Shown here piece after piece: positions 17,918-26,100 of a DNA stretch of 64,000 nucleotides. The notes under the pieces are model-generated. The model saw only the letters and a program-made list of their open reading frames with translations, had not been told where the DNA came from and ran no database searches. The translations under genes and the position numbers were made by a program. The stretch lies in NCBI RefSeq assembly GCF_002900365.1, contig NZ_CP025979.1, forward strand, positions 558,001 to 622,000. Direction: 5' to 3'. Positions within the stretch are counted from its first letter, which is position 1. Every line of letters begins with the position of its first letter. This DNA is from Escherichia marmotae (GTDB lineage Bacteria; Pseudomonadota; Gammaproteobacteria; Enterobacterales; Enterobacteriaceae).

Positions 17918-18575
17918 CCCGACAGACGTGAACAGCGAAATCAATGCACAGGACTTTATGCTGCGGCAGTTTCTCGGACGTCATGCGTTTATCACTCTGG
18001 GACGGGTGGTAGCCGTGGAAGAGGAATTTATTGAGGCCCGACCGATGGTAATGGGCGTTGCAGCAGACGGTTCCCCGGTTGAACATGAGGTGATTTATAA
18101 CATTCCCGTATGGCGACTACAGGGGGGCGGTAATGCGGTGATTATGCCGCCACATGTGGGGGATATCGGTTTTCTTGCCATCTGCGATCGGGATATCAGT
18201 GCGGTAAAAGCCACGCGTCAGGCTGCGATGCCGGGATCAAAGCGTACCCATAATTATGCTGATGCCATCTGGCTGGGTGGCGTGCTCAACGGTGATCCCG
18301 TCCAGTTTGTGGTATTTGATGACAACCAGATACGGATTGTATCTCCCTGGAAAGTGGAGATATCCGCGCCTGAGGGTGTGATTAATGCGCCGAAAAGCTT
18401 CACCGTTAACTCACCACAAATTGCGCTGAACGGCGATACCTCCGTCAGTAAGGGGCTTAACGTTACCGGGCAGTCCAGGCTTTCCGGCGGTTCGAACATC
18501 GGGGGTATTGATTTTGGAAACCACGTTCACGGCGGCGTTGAGTCCGGCGGCTCAACCACGCAGGGACCCCGGTAA
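17898..18575 (+). CDS. Gp138-family membrane-puncturing spike protein
   Basis: A 225-residue tail spike. An N-terminal OB-like domain (ITLGRVVAVEE...PVWRLQGGGNAVIMPPHVGDIGFLAI) is followed by a short beta-helix-like region and a C-terminal tip with HVHGG, a His-x-His motif likely to bind the iron ion found at such spike tips. It would be the point that pierces the outer membrane on contraction. Start ATG 17898 lies inside the hub gene, with AGGG before it. Intact. Confidence 0.78.
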   Translation: MAQPLSNPTDVNSEINAQDFMLRQFLGRHAFITLGRVVAVEEEFIEARPMVMGVAADGSPVEHEVIYNIPVWRLQGGGNAVIMPPHVGDIGFLAICDRDISAVKATRQAAMPGSKRTHNYADAIWLGGVLNGDPVQFVVFDDNQIRIVSPWKVEISAPEGVINAPKSFTVNSPQIALNGDTSVSKGLNVTGQSRLSGGSNIGGIDFGNHVHGGVESGGSTTQGPR

Positions 18576-18587
18576 ACAGGAGAAAAC

Positions 18588-18944
18588 ATGCAGTCACGAT
18601 CATTTCTTCTTGACACCGGGACATGGGATATCCTGCTTGATGATACCGGAAATCTTGCCATTACTGATAATCCCCATGCGGTAGCTCAGGATGTGGCGTG
18701 TGCGTGCAGTACTTTTCTGGGGGAGTGCTGGTACGACTCAACGGCTGGCATACCTTACTGGCCACGCATCCTCGGACACTGGCCCGGCACACAACTGGTG
18801 AATGCCACTCTGCAACAGGAAGCACTTAAACTGCCGACCGTGAGCGCCGCTGTCTGCCAGGTCACAGCTGATCAAACCCGGACAGTAACAGGTGTGCTGC
18901 GTATTACAGATACCAATAATGACATTTTTACGGTACTGCTATGA
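18588..18944 (+). CDS. Phage baseplate wedge protein (Mu gp46 / T4 gp25-like)
   Basis: A 118-residue protein of the Mu gp46/GPW-gp25-like type: ILLDDTGNLAITDNPHAVAQDVACACSTFLGECWYDSTAGIPYW is characteristic. It forms part of the wedge connecting the hub with baseplate J proteins. It sits 12 bases after the spike gene and overlaps the next gene by four bases (ATGA). Intact. Confidence 0.8.
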   Translation: MQSRSFLLDTGTWDILLDDTGNLAITDNPHAVAQDVACACSTFLGECWYDSTAGIPYWPRILGHWPGTQLVNATLQQEALKLPTVSAAVCQVTADQTRTVTGVLRITDTNNDIFTVLL

Positions 18945-20182
18945 GTGAAAATAAATCTTTTTCTACCGCAGTGCCCGCTGTACAGATTTCGGATAGCGGG
19001 CTGAATGTGCCGGATGAAGCGGATATTCTGAGCGGCAGGCTTGCTGATTTTTCGGCGGCGCTGGGCGGGGCCATGAGTACCAGTCTGAGCAGTCCGCAGG
19101 GACAACTTGCATCCAGCGAAAGCGCCATTATTGCGGATAAAAACGATCAGTTGCTGTATATCGTTAACCAGATCAACCCTGACTTTTCCAGTGGTCGCTT
19201 TCAGGATGCAATAGGCAGGATTTATTTCCTGGAGCGCCGCGGGGCCACAGGTACGACAGTAACAGCGACCTGTACCGGGCTGGTTGGCACGCTGATCCCG
19301 GCGGGCAGTATGGCGCAGGATGAGGCCGGTTATAAGTATGTCAGTCAGTCAGACGTCACTATCGGCGCATCAGGGCAGGTTGATGCGGTATTTCTGAATT
19401 TGTCCACCGGCCCCGTCGGCTGTTCTGTGGGGACGCTGAATAAAATTTATAAGGCAATACCTGGCTGGTCAGGTGTCACTAACGCCAGTGCCGGTGTGCC
19501 GGGCAGCGATGAGGAAACCCGTGCGGACTTTGAAAACCGCCGACGCGATTCAGTTGCCCGTAATGCCCGGAATATTCTGGAAGCCATCCGGGGTGAAATA
19601 CTCTCCACGATAGAAAACGTGGTGGATGTTTACGTCACCCATAATCCGAAAAAAACAGAACAAAAAGCCGGAGTCAGTCAGTATCCATTAACACCCGGTT
19701 CGCTTTATGTTGGCGTGTACGGCGGCAGCCCGGCAGATATCGCGGCGGCCATCTGGCGTAAGGCTCCGCCGGGTATTGATATGAATGGCAACACAACGTT
19801 CACTGTTGCAGATAAGGAGTACGATCCGCCGTATCCTGAATACGTGATCAGCTGGCAGACACTTAAACCCGTCAGTCTGCATGTCAGTGTGACGCTGAAA
19901 AAAAGTGACTACCTGCCTTCAGATATTACCCGACAGGTACAGCAATCCGTGCTGGACGCATTTAATGGTACAGATGGTGGTCTGCGGGCAAGGGTTGCCT
20001 CTGTTGTCTCTGCCGGGCGCTACTATGCCGGCATTTACAAAACCTATCCGGAACATATTGATATTCTGGGCCTTACTGTGAGCCGTGACGGTTCGTCATG
20101 GACAACGGCTGTCACTTTCGGGATAGATGAGATTCCGGTTCTGGATGTGTCGGATATCAGTGTGAAACTCCAGGAGGCATAA
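18941..20182 (+). CDS. Baseplate J / gp47-family protein
   Basis: A 413-residue baseplate J-like protein (Mu gp47, T4 gp6-like), the main wedge component of contractile-tail baseplates. Typical segments are the N-terminal PDEADILSGRLADFSAALGGAMST, the central GVPGSDEETRADFENRR (the D-E-x-R signature of the family), and the C-terminal segment ending DEIPVLDVSDISVKL. Coupled to the gp46-like gene by ATGA and followed one base later by the gp48-like gene. Full length. Confidence 0.85.
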   Translation: MSENKSFSTAVPAVQISDSGLNVPDEADILSGRLADFSAALGGAMSTSLSSPQGQLASSESAIIADKNDQLLYIVNQINPDFSSGRFQDAIGRIYFLERRGATGTTVTATCTGLVGTLIPAGSMAQDEAGYKYVSQSDVTIGASGQVDAVFLNLSTGPVGCSVGTLNKIYKAIPGWSGVTNASAGVPGSDEETRADFENRRRDSVARNARNILEAIRGEILSTIENVVDVYVTHNPKKTEQKAGVSQYPLTPGSLYVGVYGGSPADIAAAIWRKAPPGIDMNGNTTFTVADKEYDPPYPEYVISWQTLKPVSLHVSVTLKKSDYLPSDITRQVQQSVLDAFNGTDGGLRARVASVVSAGRYYAGIYKTYPEHIDILGLTVSRDGSSWTTAVTFGIDEIPVLDVSDISVKLQEA

Positions 20183-20183
20183 C

Positions 20184-20789
20184 GTGCAGAATGTGGCTGC
20201 CACTGTGCTTGCGCAGTATGCTGCCAGCCCCCGACTCAATGCCCTCATTAACAGCTTTAACGCAGCGCTTTCCCCCGACAGTTTTATCAGTGATTTTTAT
20301 GGTCTTATCTGGAACATCGATACCGCAGAAAAGTACGGTCTTGATGTCTGGGGGAAGATTGTGGGTGTCAGTCGCCGGCTGACGGTAAAGGACGATTTTA
20401 ATTACCTGGGCTTCAGCGAGTCCAGGATGGACACCCCGGTAATGGATGATCCCCGTCCGTTTAATCAGGCACCGTTTTACAACGGAAAATCGGATACCCG
20501 GACTGTTGACCTGTCTGATGCTGTATACCGGCGGCTGATACTGATGAAAGCCATGTCGAACATTACTGACTGTTCCGTTCCGGATATTAACCGGATGCTG
20601 AGATTTATGTTCGGAAAAAAACGCCGGGCTTATGTTCTGAATAATGGTGGATTGAGGATGAGTTACATCTTTGAGTCCGCGCTCTCGTTGGCAGAACTGG
20701 CGATTATCCAGTCGTCGGGTGCACTGCCATCCCCGCCGGGTGTTTATGTTTCAGTGGTTTTAAAGGAGCCCCGTAATGAAGGCCAGTGA
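20184..20789 (+). CDS. Phage tail protein, DUF2612 (Mu gp48-like position)
   Basis: A 201-residue protein starting at GTG 20184 after CAGGAGG. The segment AEKYGLDVWGKIVGVSR and the DAVYRRLILMKAMSNIT block are typical of DUF2612 proteins that follow baseplate J in such operons and connect the wedge to the fibre. It overlaps the fibre gene by 14 bases. Function inferred from position. Confidence 0.75.
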   Translation: MQNVAATVLAQYAASPRLNALINSFNAALSPDSFISDFYGLIWNIDTAEKYGLDVWGKIVGVSRRLTVKDDFNYLGFSESRMDTPVMDDPRPFNQAPFYNGKSDTRTVDLSDAVYRRLILMKAMSNITDCSVPDINRMLRFMFGKKRRAYVLNNGGLRMSYIFESALSLAELAIIQSSGALPSPPGVYVSVVLKEPRNEGQ

Positions 20790-22161
20790 TAACCCCCGCC
20801 AGCTGACGGTCCCCTTTGCGAGTACCGGAGATAAAAACCGTATCCCGGACAAGGCGACACAGCAGACCAGAGAGAGCGGTAATGCTGCGTATGATTCAGG
20901 TTTTCCTCCGGTGACCATGACAGCGGTCTCAGCGGGAGGTATACCGCCACACGGCAAGGATTTTAACGGTCTGATGTACGATATTACCGCAGCAATACGG
21001 TTCGCCCAGGCTGGCGGTTTGTACACGTATAATGCCGGTTTTGCGGGGGCCATTGGTGGATATGCAAAAGGAGCCATTCTCGCCGGAGTCGCAACAACAG
21101 CGGTCTGGCTGAATACCACAGACGATAACCTGACCGATCCTGAAGGCTCCGACAGTGCGGGCTGGGTAAATCTTCTTGAGGATCCGAAAAGGATATTCCT
21201 GCGGCAGAAGAACAATCTGTCAGACCTTCAGAATAAAGGGACGGCACGGGATAATCTTCAGGTTTACAGTAAAGAGCAGTCAGATCAACGCTATGTTCAT
21301 CGGGAAGGCGATAAAATAACCGGAGAGCTGAAAATCCGTGGTGTTAATGCGCTGAGGATTTTCAACGACGCTTTTGGTCTTATTTTTCGTCGTTCGGAAG
21401 AGTGTCTGCACCTCATTCCTACCTGGGAAAATCAGGGCGAGAATGGCGATATTGGTCCACTTCGTCCGTTCACTATTAATCTGCGGACGGGTGAAATATC
21501 CATGTCGCATAAAGTGTCTGTTGGCGGTGGTTTGCAGGTCAATGGTGCGCTGGGTATCGGCGTTCAGAACGCGCTGGGCGGAAATTCAATTGCTTTCGGG
21601 GATAACGATACCGGCCTGAAACAGAACGGCGATGGTCTGCTTGATGTTTATGCAAATGGCCAGCGAGTATTCCGTTTTCAGAATGGTGTGACTATTGCTT
21701 TTAAGAATATTCAGGCCGGAACTGCCAGAAAATTCACGTTATCCAGCGCCAACAACTCCACGAAAAACGCAACGTTTAATTTATGGGGTAATTCATCCCG
21801 TCCCGTAGTTGCAGAGCTTGGTGATGATTCCGGCTGGCATTTCTACAGCCAGAGAAATACCGATGGCAGTATCACATTCGCTGTAAACGGACAGATGACC
21901 CCATCAAACTATGGAAATTTCGATGCCCGCTATCAGCAGCGAAATGGCGGCGTGCAGGATGTGCGTTATGGTTCCGAAATGTATTACACCCCTGGCAGTA
22001 ACACCGTTTCGTGGACATTTCGCGCACCTTCGGGACACGGGCTGTCAGGGATATCGATATCGGATACCCACCGTAACTCAGCGGATAACGTTAACGGTGT
22101 GTATTACCGACCGCTGCAAAAACTGATTAATGGCACCTGGTATAACGTAGCGAGCGTTTAA
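20776..22161 (+). CDS. Phage tail fibre protein
   Basis: A 461-residue fibre. The N-terminal about 150 residues (MKASDNPRQLTVPFASTGDKN, then IPPHGKDFNGLMYDITAAIRFAQAGG) form the conserved baseplate-attachment domain. After a short linker with DQRYVHREGDKITGELKIRG, the distal part is Asn/Gly/Ser-rich and beta-structured, ending GVYYRPLQKLINGTWYNVASV, where host receptor binding is expected. The distal part is more AT-rich than the baseplate genes, typical of fibres exchanged between phages. It is followed by its assembly gene. Apparently complete. Confidence 0.8.
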   Translation: MKASDNPRQLTVPFASTGDKNRIPDKATQQTRESGNAAYDSGFPPVTMTAVSAGGIPPHGKDFNGLMYDITAAIRFAQAGGLYTYNAGFAGAIGGYAKGAILAGVATTAVWLNTTDDNLTDPEGSDSAGWVNLLEDPKRIFLRQKNNLSDLQNKGTARDNLQVYSKEQSDQRYVHREGDKITGELKIRGVNALRIFNDAFGLIFRRSEECLHLIPTWENQGENGDIGPLRPFTINLRTGEISMSHKVSVGGGLQVNGALGIGVQNALGGNSIAFGDNDTGLKQNGDGLLDVYANGQRVFRFQNGVTIAFKNIQAGTARKFTLSSANNSTKNATFNLWGNSSRPVVAELGDDSGWHFYSQRNTDGSITFAVNGQMTPSNYGNFDARYQQRNGGVQDVRYGSEMYYTPGSNTVSWTFRAPSGHGLSGISISDTHRNSADNVNGVYYRPLQKLINGTWYNVASV

Positions 22162-22162
22162 T

Positions 22163-22690
22163 ATGATGCACTTAAAGAACATAAAAGCGGGTAACGCTAA
22201 AACACTGGAACAGTATGAGTTAACAAAGAAGCACGGAGTCATCTGGCTTTACGCTGAAGACGGGAAAAACTGGTATGAGGAAGTGAAGAACTTTCAGTCA
22301 GACACAATAAAAATGGTTTACGACGAAAATAATATTATTGTCGCCATCACCAAAGATGCCTCCACACTTAACCCTGAAGGCTATAGCGTCGTTGAAGTTC
22401 CTGATATTACAGCTAATCGCCGTGCCGATGATTCAGGGAAGTGGATGTTTAAGGACGGAGCTGTGGTTAAGCGGATTTATACGGCAGACGAACAGCAACA
22501 ACAGGCAGAATCACAAAAGGCCGCGTTACTTTCCGAAGCGGAAAGCGTTATTCGGCAACTGGAGCGCGCTGTCAGGCTGAATATGGCAACGGATGAGGAA
22601 CGCGCACGACTGGAGTCATGGGAACGCTACAGCGTTCTGGTCAGTCGAGTGGGCACCGCAGCTCCTGACTGGCCGGATAAACCAGAGTGA
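22163..22690 (+). CDS. Tail fibre assembly protein (Tfa family)
   Basis: A 175-residue chaperone of the caudoviral Tfa/gpU type needed to trimerise the preceding fibre. The N-terminal 1-60 (MMHLKNIKAGNAKTLEQYELTKKHGVIWLY) is specific to its fibre. The C-terminal half is the conserved helical region with YTADEQQQQAESQKAALLSEAE, LNMATDEERARLESWERY and the tail-end APDWPDKP. It starts one base after the fibre stop, with ATGATG giving two possible starts. Convergent with ipaH. Intact. Confidence 0.88.
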   Translation: MMHLKNIKAGNAKTLEQYELTKKHGVIWLYAEDGKNWYEEVKNFQSDTIKMVYDENNIIVAITKDASTLNPEGYSVVEVPDITANRRADDSGKWMFKDGAVVKRIYTADEQQQQAESQKAALLSEAESVIRQLERAVRLNMATDEERARLESWERYSVLVSRVGTAAPDWPDKPE

Positions 22691-22760
22691 TTAATGAGGC
22701 CCGGGGATTCGGGCCTGCGTTTTTCCGGAATCAGTCCGGTCTGCGGTTTATGCGATGTGA

Positions 22761-24584
22761 TTATGAATGGTGCAGGCGTGAGCCGTTTTCAGGCAATCGC
22801 AGGGCCAGTACCTCGTCAGTCAGCTGACGGTAAATCTGTTGTTCAGTCTCACGCATCACCTGTGCTCCGGCTTCCCTCTCCGCATCCGCATCACCGCTCA
22901 GACCGGATGCTTTCAGCCGGTCAGCCACCCGCTGAGGGTACTCATTCTCCAGCATCTCATACTTCTGCTCTTCTGCCTGTGCCCAGCGGTCAGCTTCCGT
23001 GCGTTTCAGTACAGCATGCCATGGTCCCCAGAGGGCGAACCAGTCCGTAAATTCATTCTCTTCACGGCTTCTGACCATGGCTTCGGCAGTGCGGAGGTCA
23101 TTTTCTGTCACCCCCGACACACCATAGAAACGCATTTCCTTCACGGCAGTGGAAAGCTGCAGTTTCTCTGCGAGCATGGTCTGGAAGGCCAGGTAGACTT
23201 CTATCTCATCCACAAAACGGAGCGTTCTGACTTTATCCCGGGCAATGTCTTCCAGAATTTCGAGGCGGAACATTTCCCTGCCCAGGGAGAGCAGAGCGCC
23301 GGTGTCATTATCGAAAAGGCCTTCTGAGGCCTGATGGACCAGGAGAGATTTTTGCAGGTTATTCCATGTGAGCGCGACACGGTCTTCGCAGCTCTCTGTG
23401 GCATCAGCAGCAACAGCGAAAGACTGCTGTCGAAGCTCCGCAGAGGTACTGAGTTTTTCCAGGAATGCAGAGACCTGCTGACGGAATCCCTGTGCATTAC
23501 GGGCGGAGACCGTGTCAGCCAGACGGTCAAGGAATGCGGAGAAGGTGTTGGCGTGCTCTTCACGTTCAAAAGCAAGCCATATCTGTGATACATCAGATTG
23601 TTTGTTTTGCGGGAACCAGGCGGCCACAGCCTCAGGGAGGGGACGAACAGACGTATGCTGTTGTCCGTCACTCATGGAGAAATGAATCTGGGGTCCCCGG
23701 TAGTTTAGTCCTGTCGTTTGTCTTAACAGCGTTTGTCTTGTCCGGGAAGACAGGGGGTTTTCCGCGATAATGACAGTACTCTCTGGGCTGAGGCTGAGTA
23801 TGTTTTCCGGAACAGTTGTGAGCCGGTTGTGGTTGAACCAGTACGCTCTCGCGCCTGAACGGTGCTCCGCAGGAAAATCAGGCAGACTTTCCAGCGCATT
23901 ATTCTCCGCATTAACCGCTCCCAGCATGGCAGGTAAGGGAGGGAGTGAGGTCAGGTGATTATTGTGTACATTAAGAAATTCCAGCGATGCAGGCAGGCCG
24001 GGGAGGACGGAGAGATTGTTACGGTATGCATTAAGTGTTTTCAGTGATGATGGTAATTCAGGAAGGGCAGAGAGTTGATTGTATCCCGTATTAAGTTTTT
24101 TCAGTGATGCGGGCAGTTCAGGAAGTGTGGATAGACGATTGCTATTCACGTTAAGAAAATTCAGTGATGCGGGTAGTTCAGGAAGTGTGGATAGACGATT
24201 GCGCCCCACATTAAGGACTTGCAATGACCCAGGCAATTCCGGGAGAGTTGTCAGCTGATTATATGATGCCTCGATTTTTTCAAGGGCAGGGGGTAACCTG
24301 GGAAGTGAAGTTAAAGCATTGTTATTAATTTTGAGTGATGTGACATGCTCAGGCAATGAAGGGAGAGATGTCAGCTTTAATGAGGATAAATCCAGAGATT
24401 CTTCATTATTTTTCAGACATAATTGTAGCCGGATCAGGGCTGTTTCTCTATTTTCTCCTGGCGTGCTGCTTTGAGCCCATTCAGCCCATTCGGAGAGAGA
24501 ATGATGGTGATCATTATTAATTAATGCGGTTCTGGGAAAAGAAAAGTTTCCAGTTGATGGTGTTGTATTATTAACAGGATTCAT
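22761..24584 (-). CDS. ipaH: IpaH-family type III effector, E3 ubiquitin ligase
   Basis: A secreted novel-E3-ligase (NEL) effector delivered into host cells by the Mxi-Spa type III system. The 607 residues comprise an N-terminal helical/secretion region (1-60), nine exact 20-residue leucine-rich repeats (61-240, pattern LxxLPxLPxS) for substrate recognition, a linker, and a NEL domain (about 300-600) with catalytic C399 in ATESCEDRVALTW, the essential CxD motif. The C-terminus ENGSRLHHS is the usual IpaH ending. No stop or frameshift, so it should be active. It lies in prophage sequence beside the fibre genes, like other chromosomal ipaH genes, and has a MxiE-box-like sequence 120 bases upstream. 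Which ipaH allele it is cannot be said without comparison. Confidence 0.95.
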   Translation of the reverse strand: MNPVNNTTPSTGNFSFPRTALINNDHHHSLSEWAEWAQSSTPGENRETALIRLQLCLKNNEESLDLSSLKLTSLPSLPEHVTSLKINNNALTSLPRLPPALEKIEASYNQLTTLPELPGSLQVLNVGRNRLSTLPELPASLNFLNVNSNRLSTLPELPASLKKLNTGYNQLSALPELPSSLKTLNAYRNNLSVLPGLPASLEFLNVHNNHLTSLPPLPAMLGAVNAENNALESLPDFPAEHRSGARAYWFNHNRLTTVPENILSLSPESTVIIAENPLSSRTRQTLLRQTTGLNYRGPQIHFSMSDGQQHTSVRPLPEAVAAWFPQNKQSDVSQIWLAFEREEHANTFSAFLDRLADTVSARNAQGFRQQVSAFLEKLSTSAELRQQSFAVAADATESCEDRVALTWNNLQKSLLVHQASEGLFDNDTGALLSLGREMFRLEILEDIARDKVRTLRFVDEIEVYLAFQTMLAEKLQLSTAVKEMRFYGVSGVTENDLRTAEAMVRSREENEFTDWFALWGPWHAVLKRTEADRWAQAEEQKYEMLENEYPQRVADRLKASGLSGDADAEREAGAQVMRETEQQIYRQLTDEVLALRLPENGSRLHHS

Positions 24585-25003
24585 AATAACCTCGCTGAAA
24601 GGTGAACATCATGAGAAATGTGGTATCAGAGAATAATAAGGAAAAATTGATTGCTTCAGTCTTGAAATTTATATTGCTAATTTAAAAAAGACCAGGTGAT
24701 TTTGCTGTCAAAAAGCGATACTGTTTTTATGATGAGTCGCTTGTTTTCACCGTATTGTTCTTGTTTTTTTCAGTCGGTTAAGTGTTATGCTTAATATTTG
24801 AATGCTCAGTCGGAATGCATTCTCAATGGTGGCAACGTCACAACCCCTTGTCAGGAGAAGAGAGAAGCAACACCAAGGATATTCTTCGTTAACTTTACTG
24901 TCTTCTCCCTGCATGGTGAATTTTCTGAATGTGGATGATCGAGTTTCATATATCGTACGGCAGGAGTTTTTGCCCGGAGTTTCTGCAAGAGAAATACATC
25001 GGG
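24585..25003. other. ipaH upstream region up to IS66 copy 2
   Basis: About 420 AT-rich bases upstream of ipaH. It holds the MxiE-box-like motif at 24705-24721 and a plausible AT-rich -10 region (24670-24685, minus strand). A minus-strand frame of 89 codons (24747-25016) runs into the IS end and shows no recognisable protein features; I do not call it a gene. The final CATCGGG (24997-25003) is the left copy of the IS target repeat. Confidence 0.6.
24705..24721 (-). promoter_or_regulatory. MxiE-box-like element of ipaH
   Basis: Minus strand reads GTATCGCTTTTTGACAG. The MxiE box consensus, as I recall it, is GTATCGTTTTTTTANAG; 14 of 16 fixed positions match, with differences at positions 7 and 13. 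Spacing to the ipaH start is 120 bases. MxiE with its coactivator IpgC switches on late effectors, including ipaH genes, once secretion begins. The motif is seen; regulation is inferred. Confidence 0.82.
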
Positions 25004-25086
25004 GTAACCGGCTCATTTAAACCGTCTGGTCTGTTTCCTCCGGCTCTACAAAAATAATGTCCATCATTTTTAATGGACACTATCGT

Positions 25087-25734
25087 ATGAAACACCGGAC
25101 CTGGATCACTGAAGCTTTACGTCTTCACTTTGAAGAACATTTACCCCGGGTTGTGGCCGGGCGTCGCCTGGGTGTACCAAAATCAACAGTTTGTAGTATG
25201 TTCGTGCGCTTTCGGAGAGCTGGCCTTTCGTGGCCTTTGCCCGCAGGCATGTCGGAGCAGGAACTTGATGCCTGCCTTTACGGACAATTTTCCACGGTAC
25301 CAGTCGTACGTCCTGAAAGCACCGTTATATCCGAAGCCCCCGTGGTAAAAAAACGTCCCCGGCGGCCCAACTTCCCTTATGAGTTTAAAATCGCCTTAGT
25401 GGAGCAGTCACTGCAGCCCGGAGCCTGTGTGGCGCAGATCGCCCGGGAAAACGGAATCAACGATAACCTGCTCTTCAACTGGCGCCATCAATACCGGAAA
25501 GGTGGCCTGCTGCCTTCCGGAAAAAATATGCCGGCACTGCTTCCCGTGACGTTAACGCCGGAGCCGGATAATAAAATCCCGGCCCCCGCACAGGAACCAG
25601 AGCAGATAAATACACCGTCCGACAGTCTGTGTTGTGAGCTGGTTCTGCCGGCCGGAACTCTCAGGCTTAAAGGTAAACTGACGCCGGCGTTATTACAGAC
25701 ACTTATCCGCGAAATAAAAGGGAGCAGCCACTGA
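25087..25734 (+). CDS. tnpA: IS66-family accessory protein TnpA (copy 2, intact)
   Basis: A 215-residue protein starting MKHRTWITEALRLHF, with an N-terminal helix-turn-helix-like part (AGRRLGVPKSTVCSMFVRFRRAG) and a second one in VAQIARENGINDNLLFNWRHQYRKGG, the IS66/IS3-type Orf1 motif. An upstream in-frame ATG at 25057 would add ten residues, but in copy 1 that codon is GTG and it lies inside an inverted repeat, so 25087 is preferred. It overlaps tnpB by ATGA-type coupling. It is the only intact TnpA of this type in the window. Confidence 0.85.
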   Translation: MKHRTWITEALRLHFEEHLPRVVAGRRLGVPKSTVCSMFVRFRRAGLSWPLPAGMSEQELDACLYGQFSTVPVVRPESTVISEAPVVKKRPRRPNFPYEFKIALVEQSLQPGACVAQIARENGINDNLLFNWRHQYRKGGLLPSGKNMPALLPVTLTPEPDNKIPAPAQEPEQINTPSDSLCCELVLPAGTLRLKGKLTPALLQTLIREIKGSSH

Positions 25735-26081
25735 TGATATCTCTCCCTGCAGGTTCGCGTATCTGGCTGGTTGCAGGTATCACCGATATGCGAAATGGCT
25801 TTAACGGCCTGGCATCAAAAGTTCAGAACGTCCTGAAGGATGACCCGTTCTCCGGACACCTGTTCATCTTCCGCGGACGCCGGGGTGACCAGATAAAAGT
25901 GTTGTGGGCTGACAGTGACGGACTGTGCCTCTTCACCAAACGCCTGGAGCGGGGCCGCTTCGTCTGGCCAGTCACCCGTGACGGCAAGGTGCACCTTACT
26001 CCGGCTCAGTTATCCATGCTTCTTGAAGGTATCAACTGGAAGCACCCGAAACGAACGGAACGCGCTGGAATCCGCATATAA
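25734..26081 (+). CDS. tnpB: IS66-family accessory protein TnpB (copy 2)
   Basis: A 115-residue IS66 Orf2 protein, identical to the copy 1 product except for Leu in SMLLEGINW. It contains ITDMRNGFNGLA and VLWADSDGLCLF. The start overlaps the tnpA stop. Intact. Confidence 0.95.
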   Translation: MISLPAGSRIWLVAGITDMRNGFNGLASKVQNVLKDDPFSGHLFIFRGRRGDQIKVLWADSDGLCLFTKRLERGRFVWPVTRDGKVHLTPAQLSMLLEGINWKHPKRTERAGIRI

Positions 26082-26100
26082 CCCGTTGTAAAGTGAGGAT

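Noticed and set aside
13916..22690. Tailocin or contractile injection system
   Set aside because: Sheath, tube and lysis genes needed for a self-contained tailocin are absent from the window.
24101..24202. CRISPR-like repeat pair
   Set aside because: The 60-bp periodic repeats are in frame in ipaH and encode leucine-rich repeats; no spacers or cas genes.
24747..25016. Minus-strand frame of 89 codons upstream of ipaH
   Set aside because: It starts inside the IS66 end and overlaps the promoter region; no ribosome site, family resemblance or codon pattern supports it.
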